Of a DNA stretch of 34,778 bases, positions 1 through 7,600 are shown piece after piece. This DNA comes from a bacterium TMED88 (GTDB taxonomy: Bacteria; Myxococcota_A; UBA9160; UBA4427), in NCBI GenBank assembly GCA_002171515.1, contig NHEP01000128.1, positions 1-34,778 on the forward strand. The letters run 5' to 3'. The notes below the pieces were generated by a model. That model made no database searches and had not been told where the DNA came from. It saw only the letters and a program-made list of their open reading frames with translations. The stretch's first letter is position 1, and every line of letters starts with the position of its first letter. Made by a program: the position numbers and the translations under genes.

Positions 1-117
1 AACTCACCCACAGCCACACACGTGTCATTCCGCATCCTTCCCAAGGTTGACGGAATGATCCTATCAGGAGCAGGCTCGATCTGGGGTGAAATCTCATCAT
101 CCAGACTGAAAACTGCA

Positions 118-208
118 CCAAAAAGCCCTTCGAATGAGCCCATTCCTGATCAATCTCAATCAGAGGGGGGACCCCGTTTGGAAAAGGGGGGGCGGGAATC
201 GGGCGACT
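118..208 (+). repeat. Structured direct repeat, copy A
   Basis: This ~90 bp stretch is clearly similar to 1808-1898. Shared blocks include CCTTCGAATGA, CTGATCA, CAATCAGAG and GGGAATCG followed by CGACT. Inside lies a hairpin, CTGAT ... ATCAG with an outer CCC/GGG pairing. The loop differs between the two copies while the stem is kept. The copies flank the secreted Cys-rich protein gene in direct orientation. I do not recognise the family; a dispersed intergenic repeat or a small structured RNA is possible. Confidence 0.6.
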
Positions 209-559
209 AGACATCGCCGCTGCGCTGGCGTGCGTATGGATCCACATCATTTAAGCGGATCAAATCACACTCGGTTTTCCGGAATGAGTCTGTTCAGAGC
301 CGTCCCCAGCGACTGAAGTCGGGGGCTGAGAAAAAACGCAACTTTACGATGAAAGAATTGTTCAACAGACAAAAGAGCAAGGCGCCTGGGCCGGATTCGA
401 CCCACAAAGGTTGCGCATGAAAAAGCTTGAGACATCGAAATCCGAACTCAAACGTCAAGACCGCTTAATGATGTTTTGGACACCTTCGCTGCGGGTCTAC
501 TCGCAACGAACCCACCGTATCCCTGTGCAGGGGGGCCTCACCCGTGCCGCTGCTCTCGT

Positions 560-613
560 GGCCGGGCCATTCGCTTCTGCCCGTATCGGGTGTGGGTTGA
601 AGTGGGCCCGGCC
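560..613 (+). other. Long multi-stem hairpin upstream of the Cys-rich protein gene
   Basis: The arms GGCCGGGCC (560-568) and GGCCCGGCC (605-613) are perfectly complementary. Inside, CGCTTC (572-577) can pair with GAAGTG (599-604, one G-T pair), and CCCG (580-583) pairs with CGGG (587-590). Three stacked stems in 54 bases make this a strong structured element. It sits 86 bases before the start at 699. It has no T-tract, so it is not a standard terminator on the plus strand. A leader RNA structure or cruciform is possible. Confidence 0.5.
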
Positions 614-698
614 CTCAAGGTCTGAAATAGCGACTTAAAGCTGCTCATGGGCCAGACAACCCAGGGCCAATCCACCACAAAAAAAAAGGAATCGCTGG

Positions 699-1754
699 AT
701 GCGGAAAGCAAAGCTGAGAACTCTGAACGGGTCTATCTATTGGCTTTGGGCTTTAGTTGCGACCTTCGCGATGGTCACGGCTGGCGTTTCCGCAGCCCCG
801 GATTTACAACGCCGCGATCATAAGGCCGGAGTCGAATCGAAAGGACGCGGGAGCGACCTCTTCACGTCCAGCCGGCCGATCGAAGTTGATGAAGACGTGG
901 ATATTCCGCAGGAAGGCCATACCTGTTGTATTTGCGAATACCAGAGCTCTGATTCCCTCGAGGAGAACGTCTTCGAACTCGCCTGCAACCTATGGGATGA
1001 TGACCGCTGCGACAGCAAGGTCGTCGTCGAACGCGATACCGCCACGTGCGATGAGGGAGAGGCCGAAGATCTCGCGTCGATGTGCCCGGATGATACGGAC
1101 CAGATCATCATCCACTATGTCGGTCATGGTTTTTCGCCGTCAGACGAAGATTTTTCACCCACTGACCTGCAAAGGTCGGTCGATGTCTGCATCGCGGCGA
1201 ATTGCAGCGTCTACATCGAGAACACTTCCTGCCAGATGCTGAGAGATGCCCAGGCCGCACAGGAATACCTAGACCAATTGCGCGAGTCACTGCCCGAGGG
1301 CGTGGTACTCGTCTATGAGGCGAATCAATGCAATAGCATCGGCGACTGGCCCGATTTCCTCCCCTTTTGCGACAGTGCCAACACGGAATGTTCGATTCAG
1401 ATCGGCTGCGACGAACCAGGACCCACTTATCCGCACTGTGACGACTACGAAGGTGAACTTTGCATCGACTGGGTCCAGGGGGGCGAGGTCATGTCTTGCG
1501 TGGACGACACCGGACAAGTCCGGCAGCTTGAGTGCTGCACCGATGACCTGATCGACACCTGGGAAAGCACTGGAGGCGGGTGCGGTTACACGCCGTGCGC
1601 GGATCTGGAGGGTGATCTCTGTGTTGATTGGCTCGAAAATAAAAGGCACTGCGAAGCGGAAGATGGCTCTACGCAAGAAATAGTTTGCTGCGAAGGCGGA
1701 TTCTGGGACCACTGGTGTCTGCCGGAGGCTCTAGAGATGGGCGCAAACCCTTAA
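699..1754 (+). CDS. Secreted cysteine-rich protein with possible caspase-like (clan CD) core
   Basis: A 351-residue exported protein of unknown family. Residues 1-33 form a signal peptide (positive N-terminus, hydrophobic WLWALVATFAMVTAGVSA core). The mature protein has many cysteines, consistent with disulfides outside the cytoplasm. A hydrophobic strand ending in His143-Gly144 (IIIHYVGHG) is followed 34 residues later by a second strand ending in Cys178 (VYIENTSCQ). This is the arrangement of the His/Cys dyad in caspase-like clan CD proteases, but the match is only by eye. Residues 247-295 and 300-340 are two copies of a Cys module with an EG[ED]LC[IV]DW core followed by C and CC. The start is ATG after an A-rich AAAAAGGAA tract. 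Structured repeats flank the gene. The protease assignment is inference. Confidence 0.75.
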   Translation: MRKAKLRTLNGSIYWLWALVATFAMVTAGVSAAPDLQRRDHKAGVESKGRGSDLFTSSRPIEVDEDVDIPQEGHTCCICEYQSSDSLEENVFELACNLWDDDRCDSKVVVERDTATCDEGEAEDLASMCPDDTDQIIIHYVGHGFSPSDEDFSPTDLQRSVDVCIAANCSVYIENTSCQMLRDAQAAQEYLDQLRESLPEGVVLVYEANQCNSIGDWPDFLPFCDSANTECSIQIGCDEPGPTYPHCDDYEGELCIDWVQGGEVMSCVDDTGQVRQLECCTDDLIDTWESTGGGCGYTPCADLEGDLCVDWLENKRHCEAEDGSTQEIVCCEGGFWDHWCLPEALEMGANP

Positions 1755-2067
1755 AGGGAGCGGGACACACAAGCTGGCTTCCTCCGGCGCGTGGGCGGAC
1801 AAAAGCCCGAAAAAATCCTTCGAATGACCCCATTTCTGATCACGGGCAATCAGAGGGACCCAGTTAAAAAAAGAGGGCGGGTCGGGAATCGTCCGACTCT
1901 GGGATCGGGGACTCCGCCCTCCCCTTGCTTCTATGTGAACCCAATGGGTCTGCCCCGCCATGAGGGCTTCCCTAGCGATTCAACATAACGCCCATACTCG
2001 GACGTTGTGCAAGAATGCAGCTTGAATGGCCTATCTCCACCTTCCCGAATCTCATTTTGCGTTGCGA
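1755..2067. other. Intergenic region after the Cys-rich protein gene
   Basis: No gene is supported here. It contains the second copy of the structured repeat (1808-1898) and lies between the end of the plus-strand Cys-rich protein gene and the end of the minus-strand SGNH gene. I see no terminator with a T-tract on either strand. Confidence 0.55.
1808..1898 (+). repeat. Structured direct repeat, copy B
   Basis: This is the partner of the repeat at 118-208. It keeps CCTTCGAATGA, CTGATCA, CAATCAGAG and GGGAATCG plus CGACT. The hairpin here is one pair longer (TCTGAT ... ATCAGA), with a different loop (CACGGGCA instead of CAATCTCA). It begins about 55 bases after the stop of the Cys-rich protein gene. 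Stem conservation with loop drift suggests the fold matters. Confidence 0.6.
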
Positions 2068-3213
2068 TTAGTTCTTTCCGTCCTCCGAGCGAAGATCTGC
2101 GAATTCACCGAGCTCATCGAGTCTTTCGAAGAGAGTGCGCGCCTCAAGCATATGACCACGCTGTGTGGGGTGAAGAATGTCAGAGTCAGAGAAGAGTCGA
2201 CGATCTCTCTGATCGCGATATACCCGCGCCATGTCGACAAGCGGTATCGCCAATTGATCGGCCACCTCGCGCGTGGCGTCGACATAGCTTTGATGAATGC
2301 TGCGCATGCGCTCAAATGAATCGATTGCGCTGTAGACCAAGACATTGCGTGCCACCGCATCCGCTGGGAGCCGCTCGAATCGATCAACCTCAACCTTACG
2401 ATTCGTCGCTTGAGGGGCGGCAATCAAGACAACTCGGGCGTCAAGTGATTGGCCGAGCCTCGAAATCGCTTCCAATGCGTAACGATAGTCATCCAGTGAC
2501 ATATTGGGCTTCCACTCGCTGGGTATCTTGAGGCCGACGCCTGAGCCCACGCCAAGCGCGGCACGCAACTCCATCGACAGTCGAACCGCAGCTGGATAGA
2601 TCGCCGAGCGTAGGATCAGATTCATTGGCAGACGAATCAATGGGTGACCGGATTCTGTGAAGGCTCCCTCTCGTCGACCGAAACTCGACATCAAATGATC
2701 GTTCCAACCAAAGCGCACAGTAATCACATCAGGCTGGATAGATCGCAATTGAGTGCGCAAGAGCATGAGGCCCTGGAAGCTATTGTATCCGGGCACTCCA
2801 CCATTGAAGACTTCGATACGGTCGAGACCAAATCTTCGGGCAATTTCTTCTTCGAGTAGCTCCGGATAGGGCCGATCAACGAAGTAGCCGTGGTCGGCAG
2901 GCACAACTCCAAAAGTGCAAGAATCTCCGAGAGCGAGGATTCGAAGTACTCCATCTTTTTTGGGGCCAAACTCGCGGCCTCTAAAGCCATCGCTATTCAG
3001 AGGCTGGCCCCGCACGACCATTGACGGATCGTTCTTGAAAGAGAGCAGCGGATCACACGCCCAAGTGCCGGCCCGCACAGGGCTTTTGCAATCCTCTGCA
3101 AAGCCAGTCCAACGTACAATCAATTCGACGCTCAAAACCAAAAGAAGCAATGGCAGAAAGCTGAAGGTGACATTTTTGATGACACGGCTGCTCTGTGTCG
3201 CGAGATGGGTCAC
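2068..3213 (-). CDS. Membrane-anchored SGNH/GDSL-family hydrolase
   Basis: A serine esterase or lipase of the SGNH superfamily, likely held in the inner membrane and facing the periplasm. All four blocks are visible, numbered from the GTG at 3213: GDSCTFG with the nucleophile near residue 98 (block I), NGGVPGYNS from about 137 (block II), GWND at 169-172 (block III) and DILH at 345-348 carrying the catalytic Asp and His (block V). One hydrophobic helix near residues 15-33 precedes the enzyme. The frame is open up to 3423, but the first 70 codons look non-coding, so I place the start at GTG 3213 with an AGGGGG 14 bases upstream (longer than ideal). It is divergent from the TetR gene. The substrate is unknown; the family includes lipases and O-acyl hydrolases. 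Confidence 0.85.
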   Translation of the reverse strand: MTHLATQSSRVIKNVTFSFLPLLLLVLSVELIVRWTGFAEDCKSPVRAGTWACDPLLSFKNDPSMVVRGQPLNSDGFRGREFGPKKDGVLRILALGDSCTFGVVPADHGYFVDRPYPELLEEEIARRFGLDRIEVFNGGVPGYNSFQGLMLLRTQLRSIQPDVITVRFGWNDHLMSSFGRREGAFTESGHPLIRLPMNLILRSAIYPAAVRLSMELRAALGVGSGVGLKIPSEWKPNMSLDDYRYALEAISRLGQSLDARVVLIAAPQATNRKVEVDRFERLPADAVARNVLVYSAIDSFERMRSIHQSYVDATREVADQLAIPLVDMARVYRDQRDRRLFSDSDILHPTQRGHMLEARTLFERLDELGEFADLRSEDGKN

Positions 3214-3503
3214 GTGGCCGAGCCTAGCCCCCTGAGGATCACCCGGGTAGCCGCTTGTGGCTCGACCATTCTTGTGACAGAAGGCAGATCTAGGGCTTCT
3301 CGTGTGCAAAAAGGCGGCCGCGCGGTGCACAGGCCCGTCGATTCGTTCCTGCGCGGTGAGAACAATCTCGAAGGCATCGATTGAGGGAGAGAACGCAAAG
3401 CCGTAGTGATCGTAGTGGCGCACCGCAGGATCTGACGCAATTTAAAAAAGTGTCGGCGTCTGAACCTGACAAAAGTGGCCCAACATGTCAAACTTGCCGA
3501 ACC

Positions 3504-4106
3504 ATGGCAGCCGAACTTGAGCCACTCGCCGATGACCCGAAGCGCGCGCTGATTGCGTCGGCCGCGATCGATGTTTTCTCCGCCCGGGGGTTCTCTCGCA
3601 CCTCCATGGCACACATCGCAGAGCAGGCCGGGATGTCCCGCCCCGCTCTCTACCAGTACTTCCAGAACAAGGGCGATATCTTCGCCTGCGCTTTCGCCGC
3701 ACTGGTAGAACAGGCAGCCGATCGGGCGCTCGCGGCGCTGGAAGAAACCGGGACCATCGCTGAACAACTCGACGGTTTTCTCCAGAACTTCGATGGCGCT
3801 TTCTGGGAGCGAACCGCAGCTTCGCCCTATGGCGAAGAACTCCTCAGTGCCACTTCCGAATATGCCCCCAAGGCGGTCGGAATCGAGATGAAGCGGATTC
3901 GCCGCGGACTGGAGAAGTACTTGCGGCGCGTGGGTGCCAGACACCGATCCGCCGCCGACCGTATGCGTCTTAAAGGTTGGATCGACATTGTCGAGTTCGC
4001 TCCGCGCGGCTTCAAGCTCGACCGCCCCGCGGTCCCCGCCTACCGACTTCGCTTGACAGCGCTTGCAAAAAGCATCGCATCGGACATCGAAGCAAGTTCG
4101 TCCTGA
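3504..4106 (+). CDS. TetR/AcrR-family transcriptional regulator
   Basis: A 200-residue one-component repressor. Residues about 14-60 form the TetR DNA-binding domain: helix (ALIASAAIDVFSARGF), then the helix-turn-helix (TSMAHIAEQAGMSRPALYQYF) and the conserved NKGDIF segment. The rest is an all-helical ligand-binding and dimerisation domain without a recognisable ligand signature. I chose ATG 3504 because it gives the usual short N-terminus before the first helix; no strong Shine-Dalgarno is visible. It is divergent from the SGNH hydrolase and converges on the broken alpha/beta-hydrolase gene. The 290 bp space to the SGNH gene would be the natural place for its operator, but I could not identify a clear palindrome. 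Typical ligands of this family are hydrophobic small molecules. Confidence 0.9.
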   Translation: MAAELEPLADDPKRALIASAAIDVFSARGFSRTSMAHIAEQAGMSRPALYQYFQNKGDIFACAFAALVEQAADRALAALEETGTIAEQLDGFLQNFDGAFWERTAASPYGEELLSATSEYAPKAVGIEMKRIRRGLEKYLRRVGARHRSAADRMRLKGWIDIVEFAPRGFKLDRPAVPAYRLRLTALAKSIASDIEASSS

Positions 4107-4126
4107 GGCCACCTCGTGAAAGTTGA

Positions 4127-5105
4127 TCAAAGATTTTGATTGAAGAATGCCAACGCTTGGTGTGAGAGACGTTGCTGGACTGCGTTGCGATCAACCGACG
4201 AATGCGTTCCGCAGGCATCGACTTCTAAGAAGTATGTAAAAACCTTGCTAATGAGGGAGCATCGGGAAAGATAGACAAAGTGCCCCCCTTCCTCTTCTAT
4301 CGTGAGCGTCGACCCGGGTGTTTCCTCTGCATATCGGATCGCATTGAGGGCAGGGTCGAGAAGCTCGTCATGCCGGGTGGTCACCACATAGACTGGAATT
4401 GAGATTTCAGCCAGGCTACTGGAGCGAATTGCGTTGCCGGCCGCCGGAGCCATGGCGAAGGAAGCGCGAATGCGGTGGTCTCGATAGCTCTCGGACGCCG
4501 CTGTGAAATCGATCTTTTTGAAATCGGCTTCTTGTGCGAGGTCGCAGTCCGGTCCGCGTTGGCTGCTTTGACAGTAGGCCGCCATGGCCTCGACGTCGTA
4601 AATGGCCCCGGCAAGGGCGAATGCGGTGTAGCCCCCCGACGAGTGGCCGGCGACGCCGATCCGGTTCGGGTCAATCCGCTGTCCCCATGAAGGGTCGGCG
4701 ATAAGCTCAGTCAGCACAAAGCTCAGGTCTTGAGGCCGATGCCAGAGCCAAACGGTTTCTTCGGGTTCATTGTTTAAGGTTGTATTGCGCCAGTGGTTAA
4801 TGCCGGCAACTAGATATCCATTTTCTGCGAGCCGCTCAGCCAACCAGGCGAGGTTTTCGCTTTGCCCTTTATCCCCATGGGAGAGCAGGATCAGAGGGAT
4901 AGATTTGCTCGGTGGGGTCCGGCTTGTCGGCCGTCGGATACCAGAGCGTGGTCTCGAGAGCGCGCGAGCGATCGTCGTCCATGAAGTCGATTTGGGTGTA
5001 ACCGACGCCTCTGGGTGCGTCGCCATCTCGTAGCTCCGGAGACGGCGAACACCCCACCCAGGCGAGGCTAACCGCGGCCAGCCCTTAAACGCCGGGCACT
5101 CTCAT
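4127..5105 (-). pseudogene. Broken alpha/beta-hydrolase (dienelactone hydrolase / PAF-acetylhydrolase-like) lipoprotein gene
   Basis: A recognisable secreted alpha/beta-hydrolase split by two lesions. An ATG at 5105, preceded by a strong GGGGGAGG, opens a lipoprotein signal peptide (MRVPGV, stop, then GLAAVSLAWVGCSPSP). The seventh codon is TAA (5087-5085). Reading on in the same frame gives the family N-terminus with LETTLWYPTADKPDP, then the frame must shift by one base to reach IPLILLSHGDKG. Removing one base from the GGGG run at 4914-4917 (plus strand) restores a continuous protein. The catalytic elements downstream are intact: nucleophile motif GHSSGG, acid loop TRHDELLD, and His in GGHFVYL. 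It converges with the TetR gene. The sequence looks only recently broken; a sequencing or assembly error is possible. Confidence 0.75.
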
Positions 5106-5431
5106 CAGGCCTCCCCCTTGCTTGGTTTGATGCAAATTCTTGGGTTGCTCCGCTTCGAAAAGCGGCGGCGGGATTGTTCGCCCGATCGACAGGCTAGCCC
5201 GAACCGTGGGCCGCCTGGCTAGCCCCTCGACCATAAGACAGACTCCAGAGGCCCCTTTTGAGGCCGGGACTTCGAGGCCAGCCGGGGTCCTCTTGAACCT
5301 GAACAGTGATGCACCATTGCCGCTTCGACCGAATGAGAGGCGTCTGCGTAGTCTCAGGGCCTGCACCCCATGCGGTCAACGCTGGTCTTCGTAGGGGGCG
5401 ACCGGCTTCCGCTATCGATTTGCAGCAAGGA
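5106..5431. other. Intergenic region, no gene seen
   Basis: Nothing coding is supported. It lies downstream of the minus-strand beta-propeller gene and upstream of the broken alpha/beta-hydrolase gene, so it should hold that gene's promoter. It has two copies of the palindromic octamer GGCTAGCC (near 5191 and 5216), whose meaning is unclear. Confidence 0.45.
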
Positions 5432-6565
5432 TCAATCGAGCGCGCCCGGTACTTCGGCTTGATTCTGGAAGGTCCAGGTATGGATGGACTCTGAGTGCAA
5501 CGGGACGGGTACCGGCTTCTCCTGGTTCTCGGGGATTTCCAACGTGTTGTCGAACCCGAAGTAGAGGTCGTATCGAGTCTCTCCGGTGGCACCCGCATCT
5601 TCTAGGACATCGATGCTGGGAGTCAAAAGGAAGAGATCTCCTATTTGTCCATCAGCGGCCATCAGTCCCCGGAAATCCAAAAGCGGATCTTGATCGTGAT
5701 CCTCCTTCTCGAAATGAATCCCGTCGTCCGATACATACCGGGCAACCGTGCTCAAACTCTCGACATTTCCCACTAGGACATATTGGGGATGAGAAGAAGA
5801 AGCGCCGAGGATATGAAAATCTGGGTTCAACACGACTTTGGGGAGATGCACCTCTTCGGGTTCGCCTACGGTTCGGCGGCCGCTCCTGTGGATACGCTGT
5901 CTCATGGTCTTCGTCGGGGAGTCCCCGGTGTGGTAGTACATCCAGTACTCCCGTGAACTTTCGTCGTATCGCACTGTAGGCGCCCAAGCACCGCTTTCTG
6001 GCGTGTGAATAAACCCGTAGTCCCGCCAAGTCTCTCCGCCATCGCGGCTGATTGCCATGCCCACCTTATGTTCCGTATACGGTACTTCGACTCCGGGAAA
6101 GAACGGGAAAGCGGTGTAAAAAAGATGGATCCGCCTGTCTCGATAGACGAAGACAGACGGATCATTGATTTGATAGCCCGGCTTTTCGCCATCGATCGTG
6201 TACCCGTCCTTGACCACATTGCGTCGATGCCAGCGAATCGCTTCGGGTGTCGTCCAGTTCCCGTTTTCCTCTAGTTTGCTGATATAGATCTTGTCCGGCC
6301 TCAGCGCATAGGGTGGGAGCCCGTACAAATCTTCAAAAGTGCTCCAGCCTCCGCTCATCAAGAACTTTTCGCCTCGATAGGTGAAGACTTCCGGGGCATA
6401 GAGATTCTGCTCCGCGGTCAGGGCCACCCGCACACCAGTCAAATCTGCCGCGAACGAATGGTCGTGAGTGAGAAGAACTAAGCCGAAAGCGCCCAACATG
6501 ATTCTCGAGATGGCCTGTACGGGGAATAAGAAGAGGATTCGTCTGAGATCAACGAAAAGACGCAT
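5432..6565 (-). CDS. Secreted five-bladed beta-propeller protein (GH43/GH32-like fold)
   Basis: A 377-residue exported protein. The N-terminus (about 40 residues, positive then hydrophobic, ending HSFAADL) is a signal peptide. Blade-like strand repeats with aromatic-rich acidic motifs follow: LYAPEVFTYRGEKFLMSGGW, then NDPSVFVYRDRRIHLFYTA, then WAPTVRYDESSREYWMYYHT. Asp residues beginning the NDP and W-A-P blades match the glycoside hydrolase five-bladed propeller superfamily (GH43/GH32/GH117-like). Also present are SRDGGETW and SDDGIHF, the Asp-box-like turns of sialidase propellers. ATG 6565 is preceded by AAAGGAG at ideal spacing; an adjacent TTG (6568) is less likely. A sugar-cleaving role on polysaccharide is inferred from the fold; I cannot assign catalytic residues confidently. 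Confidence 0.75.
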   Translation of the reverse strand: MRLFVDLRRILFLFPVQAISRIMLGAFGLVLLTHDHSFAADLTGVRVALTAEQNLYAPEVFTYRGEKFLMSGGWSTFEDLYGLPPYALRPDKIYISKLEENGNWTTPEAIRWHRRNVVKDGYTIDGEKPGYQINDPSVFVYRDRRIHLFYTAFPFFPGVEVPYTEHKVGMAISRDGGETWRDYGFIHTPESGAWAPTVRYDESSREYWMYYHTGDSPTKTMRQRIHRSGRRTVGEPEEVHLPKVVLNPDFHILGASSSHPQYVLVGNVESLSTVARYVSDDGIHFEKEDHDQDPLLDFRGLMAADGQIGDLFLLTPSIDVLEDAGATGETRYDLYFGFDNTLEIPENQEKPVPVPLHSESIHTWTFQNQAEVPGALD

Positions 6566-6582
6566 CAAGTAGCTCCTTTTGA

Positions 6583-6600
6583 GAACGAGAACGAGAACGA
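6583..6600 (+). repeat. Short tandem repeat (GAACGA)x3
   Basis: Three perfect copies of GAACGA followed by CGA lie about 20 bases upstream of the beta-propeller start, in the leader of its minus-strand transcript. A slippage-prone hexamer so close to the ribosome binding site could vary in length, but no regulatory role is shown. Confidence 0.6.
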
Positions 6601-6668
6601 CGAGAGTGTTCTGTGCCCTCTCTTTTGGGGGCCCCTGCTCGCCGGTTTGCCTCTGTCACCCGGCCTGT

Positions 6669-6726
6669 GGGGCATACCCCTTTTTTTGATTATGCCCCGA
6701 TACGGCAGACCGTTCGTGATCGGGGC
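6669..6726 (+). promoter_or_regulatory. Candidate attenuator: overlapping, mutually exclusive hairpins with a T7 tract
   Basis: Three structures share bases. (1) GGGG-CATA-CCCC (6669-6680) followed by TTTTTTT (6681-6687) resembles a short intrinsic terminator. (2) GGGGCATA (6669-6676) pairs perfectly with TATGCCCC (6691-6698), which would break structure 1. (3) GCCCCGATACGG (6694-6705) pairs with CCGT (6710-6713) and ATCGGGGC (6719-6726), which would break structure 2. This is the logic of a terminator, antiterminator and anti-antiterminator. It lies on the plus strand ahead of the GNAT gene, and another hairpin (CCCGC/GCGGG, 6769-6792) follows. It does not match a riboswitch class I know. 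Terminator stem 1 is only 4 bp. Confidence 0.4.
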
Positions 6727-6840
6727 GTGATGGTTTCGAATCCCGGGACAGAAAAATCTTCGGATTGGCCCGCGTTTGATCAACCCAGCGGGGCAATAAG
6801 AACCCACATTTCCTGCAAGTCACCTTCGGTGTGCGGAGTC

Positions 6841-7290
6841 GTGCCAATCGAAATCAGATCTGAACAAGCCGGCGATGAGCAGGATCTCTTGAACCGACTG
6901 CGGGAGACCGGGGCGTTGGCCCTATCCCTCGCCGCGATGGACGGAGATCGGCTGGTGGGCCAGATTACATTGTCTCCCGCCACCCTCAGTGACGGATCTG
7001 GACCTAGGTCTGCCCTAGGCCCTGTTTCGGTCGCGCCAGCGTGCCAAAGCCAAGGTATCGGTAGTCAACTCATTCGAGCGGGGCTTGATGAGATCTCGGC
7101 ACAAGGTGCGCTGGGGTGTGTGCTCACGGGCAATCCGGCGTACTCCGAACGATGCGGGTTCGAGTTGGCGCCAAATAATGTTCCGAAGCAAGAGTCTCGC
7201 GAGTTTTTTCAGCTCAAGCTGCAAAAAGCGGCAAAGGCTGAAGGCTGTTTCGCTTTTCACTCGGCCTTCTACGAGTCTTATGGAGGCTAG
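6841..7290 (+). CDS. GNAT-family N-acetyltransferase (YhbS-like)
   Basis: An acetyl-CoA-dependent acyltransferase of the GNAT fold. Visible elements are strand 1 (IEIRSEQAGD), the GDRLVGQITLSP strand, the acetyl-CoA motif A with LGPVSVAPACQSQGIGSQLI (the Q-x-x-G-I-G loop binds the pyrophosphate), and the C-terminal VLTGNPAYSERCGFE typical of the YhbS subgroup. Between strand 1 and LLNRLRETG the protein seems about 13-16 residues shorter than the usual family layout, so helix 1 may be partly deleted. The start is uncertain: GTG 6841 directly precedes strand 1 but has only a GGAG two bases away, while ATG 6730 in the same frame would add 37 residues that do not look like the family. The substrate is unknown. 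Confidence 0.7.
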   Translation: MPIEIRSEQAGDEQDLLNRLRETGALALSLAAMDGDRLVGQITLSPATLSDGSGPRSALGPVSVAPACQSQGIGSQLIRAGLDEISAQGALGCVLTGNPAYSERCGFELAPNNVPKQESREFFQLKLQKAAKAEGCFAFHSAFYESYGG

Positions 7291-7536
7291 AAATTCCAGC
7301 CCGCCTCGGCACCGAATGTGACGGCCTCTTGGAATCCAAAATTGAATTTGCCCGAACGAAGTCAGTTTTACGGATATCGCCATTGCGACGTCCGCTTTTG
7401 GGATCAGGTAGGGCTTCTTTAGACCACAGGCTAGTCTGAGACGCGGAAAGCGACCCAATCGCAAGAGGGGGACGGTTGCGCATGAGACGCCCTCGCACTG
7501 AACGACCGTGTCCACGCCATCGAGCAGAGCAAGCAA
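7287..7536 (-). pseudogene. C-terminal remnant of an outer-membrane beta-barrel protein
   Basis: Reading the minus strand, a short frame ends FGFQEAVTFGAEAGWNF then TAG (7289-7287). Alternating hydrophobic residues and a terminal aromatic (W-x-F) are the classic C-terminal signature of outer-membrane barrels recognised by BamA. This frame is closed by TGA at 7364-7362. The neighbouring frame upstream carries strand-like PYLIPKADVAMAISVKLTSF, which would join it after a one-base shift. No start, signal peptide or full barrel is visible upstream. The end overlaps the last bases of the GNAT gene. I read it as a decayed gene fragment, with modest confidence. Confidence 0.4.
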
Positions 7537-7600
7537 GATGCTTTACGAAGTCGAATCAAGGCATTCAACCGCCCTGTCGGGAGACTGGAGCCGAGACCCC

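Larger units (their letters stand above)
1..698. other. Long intergenic region without a convincing gene
   Basis: I see no credible coding sequence here: the short open frames lack family resemblance, ribosome binding sites or signal peptides. The region holds one copy of a structured repeat (about 118-208), a small hairpin near 304-325 (CCCC-AG-CGAC, TGAA loop, GTCG-GGGG) and a long hairpin at 560-613, all upstream of the secreted-protein gene that starts at 699. No gene is seen entering from the left edge. Confidence 0.6.

Noticed and set aside
22-316. Two overlapping plus-strand frames at the left edge
   Set aside because: They cover the structured repeat, and the similar peptide in the second copy follows from DNA similarity, not from a conserved protein.
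411-638. Small plus-strand frame of 75 codons
   Set aside because: It spans the long hairpin at 560-613, lacks a Shine-Dalgarno and has no sensible protein character.
3210-4130. Long minus-strand frame (306 codons) opposite the TetR gene
   Set aside because: It is the mirror of a well-supported TetR gene, shows no family resemblance and begins in the neighbouring non-coding DNA.
6725-6760. tRNA-like T-loop (GGTTTCGAATCCCGGGAC)
   Set aside because: The bases flanking TTCGAAT do not form a T-stem and there is no anticodon or acceptor stem around it.
6750-6795. Possible third, inverted copy of the flanking repeat
   Set aside because: Only short pieces such as GATTGGCCCG and TGATCA are similar; the longer diagnostic blocks are missing.
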